From Alistipes sp. (GTDB lineage Bacteria > Bacteroidota > Bacteroidia > Bacteroidales > Rikenellaceae), in the NCBI GenBank assembly GCA_029059935.1, contig JAIDUZ010000017.1, positions 1-64,000 of the forward strand: a stretch of 64,000 bases of DNA. Reading direction: 5' to 3'. The notes beneath the pieces are model-generated. The model saw nothing but the letters and a program-made list of their open reading frames with translations, did no database searches and was not told the DNA's origin. The translations under genes were made by a program, and so were the position numbers. Below, in pieces: positions 47,813 to 57,327 of the stretch (the first letter of the stretch is position 1; each line of letters opens with the position of its first letter).

Positions 47813-48341
47813 AGGTGAAAAGTGAGAAGTTAAAGGTGAAAGGTGAAGAGTGAAAGGCCGGCCGCAAAAAAACTCCTCGCCGGTTCCGTATCCAGGTTGT
47901 CGGACGGCGGCACGCCGCAGACTGCGGGGCACGCCCGGCGACAGCCGGATGTTTGCGGGCCTCCGCCGGGGGAGGCTGCGGCCCGCGCGGCTCGCGGAGC
48001 CGCCAAAAACGGCATAGGGATATTTTGCGGATAAGCGTAAGAAGCGATGCCGGAGCGGAGCCCGTTTGGCCTTGGGCCCTTTCGCGTTCGACTTCCGGCC
48101 AAAAGAAAAAGGGGCGGGATTCGGGTCGTACACGCATCGCTGCGCATACCGTGTGCAAACAGAAAATAAACAGAAAGATGTGTAAAAACATATCGGAGAC
48201 GAGGCGTACCGAAAGCCGTGCCGGATTTGTCCGGATACCGTCGGGGCGCCGTCCGTCTCCTGCGAAGATAAGGAAATTGGTTACCTTGACCGATTCCCGC
48301 CCCTGCGACGGAATGTTGCAAACAATGTGCCGTTTTTGAAT
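47813..48341. other. Spacer between dnaG and smpB with repeat remnants
   Basis: No gene seen. It begins with gtgaaaagtg-type short repeats (47815-47852), then holds a family-2 repeat (47910-48002) in the reverse orientation. The stretch from 48010 to 48320 shows nothing I can name. A weak TTACCTTG near 48280 may be part of the smpB promoter. Confidence 0.6.
47910..48002. repeat. Family-2 GC-rich composite repeat (copy d, reverse)
   Basis: Reverse-orientation copy: gactgcggggcacgcc, ccggcgacagccgg, gcgggcctccgccgggg and ggaggctgcggcccgc appear in inverted order relative to the copy at 2974. The ccccgtt hairpin is missing here. Confidence 0.75.
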
Positions 48342-48806
48342 ATGAGCGAACAGAAAAAGATAAATGTCCGGAACAAGCGCGCCACCTTCGACTACGAGAT
48401 TCTCGAAGAGTGGACCGCCGGCATCGTGCTGGTCGGCACCGAAATCAAGTCGGTGCGTGCCGGCAAGGCTTCGATGACCGATTCCTATTGTTATTTCGAC
48501 AAGGGCGAGGTGTGGATCCGCGGTGTCAACATCGCCGAATACGACTGGGGCACCTGCAACAACCACTCCCCGCGCCGCGACCGCAAACTGCTGCTGACGG
48601 CCCGCGAGATAGGCAAGATGCAGCGGCTCGCGCAGGACAAGGGCCTTACCGTCGTGGGGCTGCGGCTCTTTTTGAACGACCGCGGCCTGGCCAAGGTCGT
48701 CGTCGGCCTGGCCCGCGGCCGCAAGTCCTACGACAAGCGCGAGTATCTCAAAGAGAACGACGCGCGACGCGAGATGGACAAGGCGCTGAAAAACTTCCGG
48801 CGATGA
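48342..48806 (+). CDS. smpB: SsrA-binding protein SmpB
   Basis: Carries tmRNA to stalled ribosomes for trans-translation. The 154-residue beta-barrel protein has the SmpB core [55 protein letters not shown] and the basic C-terminal tail [19 protein letters not shown] that folds in the decoding centre. The start at 48342 (MSEQKK) is preferred to an upstream GTG. First gene of the smpB - HAD - tsaB unit, overlapping the next gene by 4 bp. Confidence 0.97.
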   Translation: MSEQKKINVRNKRATFDYEILEEWTAGIVLVGTEIKSVRAGKASMTDSYCYFDKGEVWIRGVNIAEYDWGTCNNHSPRRDRKLLLTAREIGKMQRLAQDKGLTVVGLRLFLNDRGLAKVVVGLARGRKSYDKREYLKENDARREMDKALKNFRR

Positions 48807-49597
48807 TTCGGGCCCTCTTCTTCGACGTCGACGGCACGCTGGTGAGTTTCGACACCCACCGGGTGCCCGATTCCGCCCGCGAGGCGCTGGCCGAGGCGCA
48901 TGCACGCGGCGTGAAGGTCTTCATCGCCACCGGGCGGCCTTTCGCCAGCCTGGGGGTCGTCGCCGGGCTGCCCTGCGACGGCATCGTCTCGCTCAACGGC
49001 GCCGAATGCCTCCTGCCCGACGGCGGGCGCATCGCCTCGGTTCCCATCCCGCCCGCGGAGTTCGCACGGGCGTTGGCAGCGGCCCGGCGCTTCGGTTTTC
49101 CCGTGATGCTGGAGTTGAACGAGGGCATGTTCGTCGACCGTCTCACGCCCGAGGTCGTCGAGTTCGCGCGGCAGGTCGACCTGCCCGTGCCGGCCGAGGC
49201 CGATTTGCAGGAGTTGTACGGGCGCTATGCGTGTTGCCAGATGTGTTTCTTCGTCGGGCCCGGGCTCGAACCCGAGGTGATGGCCGAGGTGCCTGCTTTG
49301 GAGGCCGCACGCTGGAGCCCGCTCTTCGTCGACGTCAACGTGCGCGGGGTCAACAAGGCCGAGGGCGCCGCGGTGTTCGCTTCGCGGTTCGGGTTCTCCA
49401 TGGCCGAGGCGATGGCGTTCGGCGACGGGGGCAACGATGCGCCCTTGCTGAGGGCTGCCGGCATCGGCGTCGCCATGGGCAATGCGTGCGACGAGGCGCG
49501 CCGGGCGGCCGATTACGTCACGGCGTCGGTCGACGACAACGGCGTGCGCCGGGCCCTGGAGCATTTCGGAGTAATCGGGCGCGGAAACCGTACATGA
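48803..49597 (+). CDS. HAD-superfamily Cof-type sugar phosphatase
   Basis: A 264-residue HAD hydrolase of the Cof/type-IIB group. Motif I is FFDVDGTL with the nucleophile Asp, motif II is IATGR, and motif IV is [12 protein letters not shown]; the cap domain fills residues about 85-180. Family members dephosphorylate sugar or cofactor phosphates; the substrate is unknown. It overlaps the smpB stop (ATGA) and is separated from tsaB by a short gtgaaa-type repeat. Confidence 0.92.
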   Translation: MIRALFFDVDGTLVSFDTHRVPDSAREALAEAHARGVKVFIATGRPFASLGVVAGLPCDGIVSLNGAECLLPDGGRIASVPIPPAEFARALAAARRFGFPVMLELNEGMFVDRLTPEVVEFARQVDLPVPAEADLQELYGRYACCQMCFFVGPGLEPEVMAEVPALEAARWSPLFVDVNVRGVNKAEGAAVFASRFGFSMAEAMAFGDGGNDAPLLRAAGIGVAMGNACDEARRAADYVTASVDDNGVRRALEHFGVIGRGNRT

Positions 49598-49637
49598 AAA
49601 TTTCACTTTTAACCTTTCACCTTTCACTTCGAAAGTC

Positions 49638-50345
49638 ATGTCTTTGATTCTCTGCATAGAAACCGGCACCGACATCTGTTCGGTGGGTATCGCCCGCGAC
49701 GGCGAACTGTTGTCGCTGCGCGAGAGCGACGAGGGGCGCGACCATGCCCGCAAGGTGGGACTTTTCGTCGACGAACTGCTGCGCGAGACGGGCATTGCGC
49801 CCGACGAACTCGACGCCGTGGCCGTCGGCAAGGGCCCCGGTTCCTACACGGGGCTGCGCATCGGCGTGTCGTTCGCCAAGGGACTCTGCTACGGACTGGG
49901 TAAGCCGCTGATCGCCGTCGGGTCGCTCGACGCTCTGACGGAGGTGGCGCGCGAGGACCACGAGGCGGGCATCCTCTCGGTCGACGACTGGGACCGGGCG
50001 CTGCTGTGTCCGATGGTCGACGCCCGGCGCATGGAGGTCTATGCACAGGTGTTCGACAGCACAGGTGCGGCGCAGTCGGAGGTCGCGGCCGAGGTCGTCG
50101 ACAGCGAGAGCTTCGCCGCGTTCCGGCAGTCGGGGCGGCCGTTCGTCATCTTCGGCAGCGGAGCCCGCAAGTGCGCCGGCCTGCTGCCCGACGCCCGCCT
50201 GGTCGAGGTGGCCCCTTCGGCCCGCGGCCTGGCCCGCCTGGCTCAGCAGGCGCTCGATGCCGGACGCACGGAGGACGTCGCCTACTTCGAGCCTTTCTAT
50301 CTTAAGGATTTCGTCGTCACGGCGTCCAAGAAGAAGATTTTCTGA
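49638..50345 (+). CDS. tsaB: tRNA N6-threonylcarbamoyladenosine synthesis protein TsaB
   Basis: Partner of TsaD and TsaE in making t6A at tRNA position 37. The 235-residue protein has the ASKHA-fold start LCIETGTDICSVGI, the family signature AVGKGPGSYTGLRIGVSFAKG and the late MVDARRMEVYAQVF. Length is normal. Third gene of the smpB unit; the other members (smpB, tRNA modification) share a translation theme. Confidence 0.96.
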   Translation: MSLILCIETGTDICSVGIARDGELLSLRESDEGRDHARKVGLFVDELLRETGIAPDELDAVAVGKGPGSYTGLRIGVSFAKGLCYGLGKPLIAVGSLDALTEVAREDHEAGILSVDDWDRALLCPMVDARRMEVYAQVFDSTGAAQSEVAAEVVDSESFAAFRQSGRPFVIFGSGARKCAGLLPDARLVEVAPSARGLARLAQQALDAGRTEDVAYFEPFYLKDFVVTASKKKIF

Positions 50346-50508
50346 GTTCTCCTCCCTGAAATTGCGTTTCGCTCTCCGTTGCCGGTTGTTGGCGTAACGA
50401 CGGGTCTCGTTCGTCGACATGGGGGCGGAGGGGTGCCGCATCCTTACGTTCGTCGAACGGGACGGTACGTGGCTTTTCGATGCCGATGGGTAACCGTTGC
50501 CGACCGGT

Positions 50509-51876
50509 TCACGCTTCCGACGGCGGTTCCGTCTCGGGCGTGCGGACGCCGGTTTCCGGGATTTCTTCGCCGTCGCTGCCGGCCAGTTCCAGCGTGCGGG
50601 CAGCGTGTTGGCGCTTGGTTTGGAGCCGTGCCGTTTTGCGCAGGCGTTCGCCCACGCGGATGATGTTGTCGTTGCCCGTGCAGAGGCGTTTGTGGGCGTC
50701 GTCGTAGGCGTCGCGCGCCTTGTCCAGCGCCGCCCCCACTCCTTCGAGCGAGGAGGTGAAGGCCACTAACTGTTCGTAGAGTTTCAGCCCGCACGAGGCT
50801 ATCTCCTTGGTGTTCTTGTCCTGGTCGTTGTATTTCCACAGGTCGGCGACCAGTTTCAGCAGCGCGAAAAGATTCGTGGGCGACGAGACGATGACCTTCT
50901 TTTCGTAGGCGTCGGCCCAGATGGCCGTGTCGTTCTGCAAGGCGGCCAGAAAAGCCGGTTCGTTGGGCACGAACATGATGACGAAGTCCGGCGAGTCGAG
51001 CAGCCGCTGGTACTCCTTGCGCCCCAGCTCCGCCACATGCTGGCGCACCGAGGCCACGTGGGCGGCCATGTGGCGGCGGCGTTCTTCTTCGTTGTCGGCC
51101 GCCGTGTAGTTGACGAAAGCCGTCAGCGATACTTTCGAATCGATGACGATGTTCTTCTTTTCGGGCAGATGCAGCACCACGTCGGGCCGCAGGTTGCGCC
51201 CTTCGGCATCCTTGATGTTGTATTGCGTTTCGTAGTGGATGCCTTTCAGCAGCGACGAGTTGTCGAGGATGGTCTCCAGCAGCATTTCGCCCCAGTCGCC
51301 CTGCACCTTCGAGTTGCCTTTGAGCGCGTTGGTCAGGTTCTGCGCATCGGCCGAGATGGTGCGGTTCAGCTCCACGAGCCGCTGCAGTTCGTTTTTCAGT
51401 TCGCCGCGCTGCGAGGTGTGCGTCGTGTGTATCTCTTCCACGCGCTTGCGGAACTCCGTGATGTTCTCGCGGAAAGGCTTGAGCAGCAGGTCGAGCGATT
51501 CCTGACTCGTCTGCCGGAAGCGCTTCGACTGTTCGCCCAGCACCTCCGTCGCCAGGTCGCGGAATTGCAGGCGCAGGGTCTCCTCCTCCTTTTCGCGGCG
51601 TTGTTTCTCGGCTTCGCGTTCCTCGGCCATGCGGCGGCGCAGGGCTTCCAGTTCGGCGTCGGTGCGGGCGCGCAGGGCCGCCAGCTCCTTTTCGGCTTCG
51701 GTGCGGGCCTCGGTCAGGGTGCGGTTTTCGGCTTCGGCTTTTCCGCGGGCCGCGTCGGCCGCGGCTTTCTCCGCCCGCAGGCGTTTCGTTTCGCGGCGCT
51801 GGGCCGCGCAGACGGCCGCCAGGGCCGCAGCTGCGGCTCCGAGGAGGACAAGGACGATGATAAGGGTCGTGTTCAT
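50509..51876 (-). CDS. rmuC: DNA recombination protein RmuC
   Basis: A 455-residue protein: an N-terminal membrane helix (MNTTLIIVLVLLGAAAAALAA), a long coiled coil (about 28-110), and the RmuC nuclease-like domain (VQGDWGEMLLETILDNS, LRPDVVLHLPEKKNIVIDSK, FVPNEPAFLAAL). RmuC limits inversion and rearrangement at short repeats in Escherichia coli, of interest in a genome so rich in inverted repeats, although that link is inference. I chose the ATG at 51876; a GTG two codons earlier is possible. Single gene, divergent from rpe. Confidence 0.95.
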   Translation of the reverse strand: MNTTLIIVLVLLGAAAAALAAVCAAQRRETKRLRAEKAAADAARGKAEAENRTLTEARTEAEKELAALRARTDAELEALRRRMAEEREAEKQRREKEEETLRLQFRDLATEVLGEQSKRFRQTSQESLDLLLKPFRENITEFRKRVEEIHTTHTSQRGELKNELQRLVELNRTISADAQNLTNALKGNSKVQGDWGEMLLETILDNSSLLKGIHYETQYNIKDAEGRNLRPDVVLHLPEKKNIVIDSKVSLTAFVNYTAADNEEERRRHMAAHVASVRQHVAELGRKEYQRLLDSPDFVIMFVPNEPAFLAALQNDTAIWADAYEKKVIVSSPTNLFALLKLVADLWKYNDQDKNTKEIASCGLKLYEQLVAFTSSLEGVGAALDKARDAYDDAHKRLCTGNDNIIRVGERLRKTARLQTKRQHAARTLELAGSDGEEIPETGVRTPETEPPSEA

Positions 51877-51966
51877 ACCCACGAAGGTAGTAAATTATTT
51901 CGAGCCGTGCGGGCCCGGCGGCCCAAAATTATCGGCTTCGGGCGTTGCGGCCTGCGATTTGTTTGC

Positions 51967-51974
51967 TACATTTG
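51967..51974 (+). promoter_or_regulatory. -7 box of rpe
   Basis: TACATTTG matches TAnnTTTG, 17 bp before the rpe ATG. Confidence 0.55.
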
Positions 51975-51991
51975 TGGAAATTCTCTGCCTT

Positions 51992-52642
51992 ATGCCCCGT
52001 ATCGTTGCCCCTTCGATGCTCTCGGCCGACTTCGGACACCTCGACCGCGACACCCGCATGGTCGACCGCAGCGCCGCCGAGTGGATTCACATCGACGTCA
52101 TGGACGGATTGTTCGTGCCCAACATCTCGTTCGGATTCCCCGTGCTGAAAGCCATCCGCAGGGCATCGGCCAAGTGTCTCGACGTGCATCTGATGATCGT
52201 CGACCCCGAGCGCTACGCCGGGCGGTTCGTCGAGGCGGGGGCCGACATCGTCACGTTCCACTACGAGGCCGCCCGCGACATTCCCGCCTGCATCGGGTCG
52301 ATCCGCCGGGCCGGGGCGCGGGTCGGCATCTCCGTCAAGCCCGCCACGCCCGTCGAGGTGCTGTGCGACCTCCTGCCGTCGGTCGACATGGTGCTCGTCA
52401 TGAGCGTCGAGCCCGGGTTCGGCGGGCAGGCGTTCATCCCCGAAGCGTTGCAGAAGGTCGCCGACCTGCGGGCCATGGCCCGCCAATTGGGGCTCGAAAC
52501 GCTCATCGAGGTCGACGGCGGCATCTCGGCCCGCAACGCCGGTGCAATCTTCGCCGCCGGGGCCGATGTCCTGGTGGCCGGCAGCAGCATCTTCGGCGCC
52601 GCCGACCCCGAGGCCGAAATCGTGCGGATGCTCAACGCGTAG
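51992..52642 (+). CDS. rpe: Ribulose-phosphate 3-epimerase
   Basis: Interconverts ribulose 5-phosphate and xylulose 5-phosphate in the pentose phosphate pathway. The 216-residue TIM barrel has the start APSMLSADFGHL, metal-site WIHIDVMDGLFVPN, HLMIVDPERY, EPGFGGQAFIP and the closing phosphate loop VDGGISARNAG plus AGSSIFG. A promoter precedes it, and a second promoter follows before the ABC-F gene. Confidence 0.97.
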   Translation: MPRIVAPSMLSADFGHLDRDTRMVDRSAAEWIHIDVMDGLFVPNISFGFPVLKAIRRASAKCLDVHLMIVDPERYAGRFVEAGADIVTFHYEAARDIPACIGSIRRAGARVGISVKPATPVEVLCDLLPSVDMVLVMSVEPGFGGQAFIPEALQKVADLRAMARQLGLETLIEVDGGISARNAGAIFAAGADVLVAGSSIFGAADPEAEIVRMLNA

Positions 52643-52690
52643 GGCCGCCATTTATTTCTGCCGGCAGCATCGGGATTGGGGATAAATCGC

Positions 52691-52698
52691 TACCTTTG
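52691..52698 (+). promoter_or_regulatory. -7 box of the ABC-F gene
   Basis: TACCTTTG ends 4 nt before the ATG at 52703; leaderless or nearly so. Confidence 0.65.
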
Positions 52699-52702
52699 CG
52701 CC

Positions 52703-54640
52703 ATGATTTCTTTGGACAATCTCACGGTCAGCTACGGCGGCTGGACCCTTTTCGACAATATCTCGTTTCTCATCAATCCCAAGGACCGCATCGGGCTGGT
52801 GGGCAAGAACGGCGCGGGCAAAACCACGCTTCTGCGCATCATCACCGGCGAGCAGCAGCCCACGTCGGGCGCCGTGACGGTCAACGGCGAGTGCACCGTC
52901 GGCTACCTGCCGCAGACCATGCGCGTGGCCGACACCACCACGCTGGCCGACGAGACGGCCAAGGCGTTCGATGAAGTGCTGCGTCTGGAAGCCGAGATCG
53001 AACGGCTCACGCGCGAGATCGCCGAGCGCACCGACTACGAGAGCGCCGATTACGAGGCTTTGTTGCACCGGCTCAACGACGCGCAGGACCACTACCATAT
53101 CCTCGGCGGCGAGACGCGCGATGCCGACATCGAGAAGACGCTTCTGGGCCTCGGTTTCAAGCGCGAGGATTTCGGCCGTGCCACGAGCGAGTTTTCGGGC
53201 GGCTGGCGCATGCGCATCGAGCTGGCTAAATTGCTGCTTCGGCGTCCCTCGATCTTTTTGCTCGACGAGCCGACCAACCACCTCGACATCGAGTCGATCC
53301 AGTGGCTCGAAGAGTATCTGCGCAACTACAACGGCGCCGTGCTGCTCATTTCGCACGACCGGGCTTTTCTGGACAACGTGACCAACCGCACCGTCGAACT
53401 CTCGCTGGGCAAGGTGACCGACTACAAGGTCTCCTACTCCAAATATGTGGTGCTGCGGGCCGAGCGGCGGGCGCAGCAGCTGGCGGCCTACGAGAACCAG
53501 CAGCGCATGATCGAGAAGACCGAGGAGTTCATCGAGAAGTTCCGCTACAAGCCCACCAAGTCCAACCAGGTGCAGTCGCGCATCAAGCAGCTGGAGCGGC
53601 TCGACCGGCTTGAGATCGAGGAGGAGGACCTGGCAGCGCTCAACATCAAGTTCCCGCCTGCGCCGCGTTCGGGCCAGATCGTGGCCGAGATCAAGGATGC
53701 GGGTATGTCGTTCGGGACGAAGCATGTGTTCGGCGGCGCGAATTTCACCATCGGGAAGGGCGACCGCATCGCCCTGGTGGGGCGCAACGGCGAAGGCAAA
53801 ACCACGCTGGCGCGCATGCTCATCGGGCAGCTGACCCCCACCGAAGGGTCGGTCCGGCTGGGCGCCAACGTCAATATAGGCTACTATGCGCAGAACCAGG
53901 ACGATCTGATGGACGGCGAATTCACGGTCTACGATACGCTCGACCGCGTGGCCGTGGGCGACATCCGCACGCGCCTGCGCGACATCCTGGGTGCGTTCCT
54001 CTTTCGCGGCGAGGAGATCGACAAGAAGGTGAAGGTGCTCTCGGGCGGCGAACGGGCGCGGCTGGCGATGGCCCGCATGATGCTCGAACCGCGCAACCTG
54101 CTGGTGCTCGACGAGCCCACCAACCACATGGACATGCGCTCCAAGGATATTCTCAAGAGCGCCATCATGAAGTACGACGGCACGGTGGTGGTCGTGTCGC
54201 ACGACCGCGAATTCCTCGACGGCATGGTCGACAAGGTCTACGAATTCCGCGACGGCGCCGTGAAGGAGTACCTTGGCGGCATCTACTATTTCCTCGAAAA
54301 ACGCAAGATCGAATCGTTGCAAGAGATCGAGCGGCGCGACGCCCCCGCGGCCAAGCATGCTGTGGAGAAACCCGCGGCGACTACCGGAAAGCTCTCCTAC
54401 GAGCAGAAGAAAGAGCAGGAAAAGCAGGTGCGCAAGCTCCGCAAGGCTGTCGAGGCCGTCGAAACCGAACTGGCCGACATCGAACGCCGGATCGCCGGCT
54501 ACGATGCGAAGTTCGCCGCGGCGACCCAATACAACGAGGACGACTACAAGGCCTATAACGAACTCAAGGCCCGCTACGATCACCAGATGCACGAGTGGGA
54601 GAAGGTCTCCTACGAGTTGGAAATAACGGAGGAGCAGTAG
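52703..54640 (+). CDS. ABC-F family ATPase (ribosome-associated)
   Basis: A 645-residue protein with two ABC domains and no membrane part. Walker A motifs are GKNGAGKTT (about 37) and GRNGEGKTT (about 353). The ABC signatures are FSGGWRMR and LSGGERAR, and each is followed by a Walker B LLDEPTNHLD or LVLDEPTNHMD. The linker (about 240-310) is rich in Lys/Arg and Tyr, like the P-site tRNA-interaction motif, and a C-terminal coiled coil follows (about 565-645). ABC-F proteins act on ribosomes in translation control or antibiotic protection; the domain order with a C-terminal coil fits Uup-like members. Which role applies is unknown. Confidence 0.93.
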   Translation: MISLDNLTVSYGGWTLFDNISFLINPKDRIGLVGKNGAGKTTLLRIITGEQQPTSGAVTVNGECTVGYLPQTMRVADTTTLADETAKAFDEVLRLEAEIERLTREIAERTDYESADYEALLHRLNDAQDHYHILGGETRDADIEKTLLGLGFKREDFGRATSEFSGGWRMRIELAKLLLRRPSIFLLDEPTNHLDIESIQWLEEYLRNYNGAVLLISHDRAFLDNVTNRTVELSLGKVTDYKVSYSKYVVLRAERRAQQLAAYENQQRMIEKTEEFIEKFRYKPTKSNQVQSRIKQLERLDRLEIEEEDLAALNIKFPPAPRSGQIVAEIKDAGMSFGTKHVFGGANFTIGKGDRIALVGRNGEGKTTLARMLIGQLTPTEGSVRLGANVNIGYYAQNQDDLMDGEFTVYDTLDRVAVGDIRTRLRDILGAFLFRGEEIDKKVKVLSGGERARLAMARMMLEPRNLLVLDEPTNHMDMRSKDILKSAIMKYDGTVVVVSHDREFLDGMVDKVYEFRDGAVKEYLGGIYYFLEKRKIESLQEIERRDAPAAKHAVEKPAATTGKLSYEQKKEQEKQVRKLRKAVEAVETELADIERRIAGYDAKFAAATQYNEDDYKAYNELKARYDHQMHEWEKVSYELEITEEQ

Positions 54641-54832
54641 GCCGGTATTGTTTCTGAGTTCTTTTGTCATTTTGCGGTTGGGCGGTTACGTCATTCTGAG
54701 TGCGCGGTAATCTGCCATGTTGCAAATAGATTCTTCGTCGCGAATGCTCCTCAGAATGACGTGCAGAGATTGTCATTCTGAGCGAAGCGAAGAATCTGGT
54801 TATGGTAAATGATACGATACTATAAACAATAT
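54641..54832. repeat. Spacer with gaagaatc/cattctgag elements
   Basis: Three copies of the short imperfect palindrome (about 54692-54712, 54730-54762, 54773-54797) fill the gap between the ABC-F and rlmB genes. Confidence 0.65.
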
Positions 54833-55564
54833 ATGAACGACAACCTTATTTTCGGCATCCGGCCCGTGGCCGAGGCCATCGAGGCGGGCCGGCAAATCGA
54901 GCGGCTCTACATCCGCAAGGGGGCCGAGGGCCAGCTGATGCAGGAGTTGAAAGACCTCTGCGCGCGCCACCGTGTGCGTTATCAGGAGGTGCCCGTCGAG
55001 AAACTCAACCGCCTCACGCGCGGCAATCACCAGGGTGTGGTGGCGCAGACCGCCGCCATCGCCTATGTCGAGCTGTCGGACATCCTGGAGCGGGTCCCCG
55101 ACGACGAGACGCCCCTCATCGTGTTGTTCGACGGGGTGACCGACGTCCGCAACTTCGGGGCCATCGCCCGCTCGGCCGAGTGCGCCGGGGCCCACGGGTT
55201 GATTGCCCCGTTGAAGAACTCGGCACCCGTCAACGCCGAGGCCATCCGTTCGTCGGCCGGAGCGCTGACGTCGATTCCCGTCTGCCGCGTCGGTTCCGTC
55301 CGCAACACGCTCAAGGCCTTGCAGACCGAGGGCTTCCAGGTTGTCGCCGCTACCGAAAAGAGCCGCAAGCTGCTCTACGACGCCGACTTCCGCAAACCTA
55401 CGGTCATCGTCATGGGGGCCGAGGATACGGGCATCTCCAGGGAGGTGCTCAAGATGTGCGACGAGCAGCTGGCCATTCCGCTGATAGGCCATATCGAGTC
55501 GCTGAACGTTTCGGCCGCCGCCGCCGTCATGCTCTTCGAGGTCGTGCGGCAGCGGATCGGGTAG
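54833..55564 (+). CDS. rlmB: TrmH/RlmB-type rRNA 2'-O-methyltransferase
   Basis: SPOUT-class methyltransferase, probably methylating G2251 of 23S rRNA. The 243-residue protein has the N-terminal substrate-binding domain (IFGIRPVAEAIEAGRQIERL), motif 1 DGVTDVRNFGAIARSA, motif 2 VIVMGAEDTGIS and motif 3 IPLIGHIESLNVSAAAAV that form the SAM-binding knot. I start at the ATG at 54833 (MNDNLIFG); the upstream ATG at 54809 is less likely. The DUF4153 gene follows after 26 bp. Confidence 0.93.
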   Translation: MNDNLIFGIRPVAEAIEAGRQIERLYIRKGAEGQLMQELKDLCARHRVRYQEVPVEKLNRLTRGNHQGVVAQTAAIAYVELSDILERVPDDETPLIVLFDGVTDVRNFGAIARSAECAGAHGLIAPLKNSAPVNAEAIRSSAGALTSIPVCRVGSVRNTLKALQTEGFQVVAATEKSRKLLYDADFRKPTVIVMGAEDTGISREVLKMCDEQLAIPLIGHIESLNVSAAAAVMLFEVVRQRIG

Positions 55565-55590
55565 TCGCAAATTTGAAAACCGGGTTCGTC

Positions 55591-57327
55591 ATGAAGTTCA
55601 GTCTGAAACATTGTTTCCGCATCTTCCGCGAAGGGTTGATGCAGGTCTTGCGGGTGTATCCCGTCGAACTGGCGCTGGCGGTCTATGCCGCCGCCGTGTG
55701 GCTCGCCGTCTCCGAAGCCGGTTGGTCCGGGGGTTATTGCCGCGTTCAGGTCGTGCCGATTTTCTTCGCCTGGGTGCTGACCGTCAACCGGCTGGCCGGC
55801 CGGGGACCTTGGCGCAGGGTCTATTGGGTCGCCTGGATGCCGTTGGTTCCCCTTTCGGTGTGGAGCGGGCTCGGCGAATGGGTCGGCACCACGCCTTATT
55901 TCGTCACGTTGGGCATTCTCGCCCCGCTGGCTTTGTTGCTCAGCCGCCGGGCGGCCGGCAATGACCGGTTCGTGAGCGATGCCGTCGTGTGGCTGCGGTC
56001 GTTTCTGTTGGCCGAGCTCTTCGCCAACGTCGCTCTGGGGCTCTTCGCCGCCATTCTCTATTCCGCAACCTATATCTTCGGTCTCCACGGCAGTTGGATC
56101 GGCCGCGTGTGCACCGATGCCGCCATTCTCACCGAGGCGCTCGCCGTGCCGTGCCTCTTTCTGATGATGGCCGAGCGGTGGCGCGACGCCACGATCGAGG
56201 GCAACCGCATCCTCGAAGTGTTGTTGGATTACATCGTCGCTCCGGCACTGTTGATTTACACGGCCATCCTTTACCTCTATGTCGCCAAGATACTCGTCGT
56301 CTGGTCGTTGCCCGAGGGCGGCGTGGCTTACCTGGTCTTCGGATTCACCTTGACGGCGTTGGTCGTCAAGGCCTTGCAGCTCGTCCTCGCACGGCGGCGC
56401 TACGGTTGGTTTTTCGACCGCTTCAGTCTGGTCGCGCTGCCTCCGCTGGTGCTCTTCTGGACAGGCGTCGCCCGGCGCGTCGGCGAGTACGGTTTCACCG
56501 AGGACCGCGTGTGGCTCGTGGCCTGCGGTCTGTTGATGACGCTGTGCGTGTTGTTGTTTCTCGCACGTCGGACGGGGCGTTACCGTTGGGTCTGCACCGC
56601 CGGCTTCGTGCTCTTCGCTTTGTTGGCCTACGTCCCGGCGTTCAACCCCGGGCGGGTCGCCGTGCGGTCGCAGCTGGGGCGGGCCATGGAGGTCGCTTCC
56701 AGGCTGGAGCTGCTCGACGATGACGGCCGCCTGCGGCTCGACCGATTCGGCGCCGACACCGCCGCCAGGGCCGATTACCGTCGTTTCTACGAGGCGCTCG
56801 AATATGTCGCCTGGCGCGATACGGCGGCTTTCCGTCGTTTCGGCGCCGATATGGACGCCATCCGTGCCGCCGTGCCGCAGTCCATGCGCGACTATGTGGT
56901 CTTCGGGTGGCGGGATGCGGTCGCGACCGAGGCCGTTGTCGTCACGGAGGACATCTATCTCGCGCAGACTTCGCGCCGTGTGCCGTGCGGGGGCTATGCA
57001 ACGCTCTATCCCGACTGGGATACGTTTTGGCGGGACGATGCCGCAGGCGATTATTCCTATTGTTTCCGCAACGATACGCTTATCCTCCGCTTCGACGGCC
57101 GGCGTGCCGGCCGGGCGATTCCGGGTTCGGCGTTGCTCGCCGCACAGCTGCGCCGTGCCGGCATCGACGGTATTCCGAGCGAGAAACGGCTGATCGATTC
57201 GGCCGACGAGCTGCTGGTTTACAGCGACGACGAACTGTTGGTCGTTTTTCAGAGGATGTCGTTCGAGCGGAGCGATTCGACGCTGCGCATCTCCGATTTG
57301 TCGGTCGACGTCGTGATGACCCGATGA
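55591..57327 (+). CDS. DUF4153-family membrane protein
   Basis: A 578-residue protein. The N-terminal 360 residues carry about ten to eleven hydrophobic helices. A soluble C-terminal region (about 375-578), rich in acidic residues, follows and should sit in the periplasm or cytoplasm. Typical of the Bacteroidetes DUF4153 proteins; their function is unknown. It follows rlmB by 26 bp and overlaps the YgjP peptidase gene by 4 bp. Confidence 0.85.
   Translation: MKFSLKHCFRIFREGLMQVLRVYPVELALAVYAAAVWLAVSEAGWSGGYCRVQVVPIFFAWVLTVNRLAGRGPWRRVYWVAWMPLVPLSVWSGLGEWVGTTPYFVTLGILAPLALLLSRRAAGNDRFVSDAVVWLRSFLLAELFANVALGLFAAILYSATYIFGLHGSWIGRVCTDAAILTEALAVPCLFLMMAERWRDATIEGNRILEVLLDYIVAPALLIYTAILYLYVAKILVVWSLPEGGVAYLVFGFTLTALVVKALQLVLARRRYGWFFDRFSLVALPPLVLFWTGVARRVGEYGFTEDRVWLVACGLLMTLCVLLFLARRTGRYRWVCTAGFVLFALLAYVPAFNPGRVAVRSQLGRAMEVASRLELLDDDGRLRLDRFGADTAARADYRRFYEALEYVAWRDTAAFRRFGADMDAIRAAVPQSMRDYVVFGWRDAVATEAVVVTEDIYLAQTSRRVPCGGYATLYPDWDTFWRDDAAGDYSYCFRNDTLILRFDGRRAGRAIPGSALLAAQLRRAGIDGIPSEKRLIDSADELLVYSDDELLVVFQRMSFERSDSTLRISDLSVDVVMTR

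Noticed and set aside
48280-48341. smpB promoter at ttaccttg
   Set aside because: Differs from TAnnTTTG at a key position and is more than 50 bp from the start; too weak to list.
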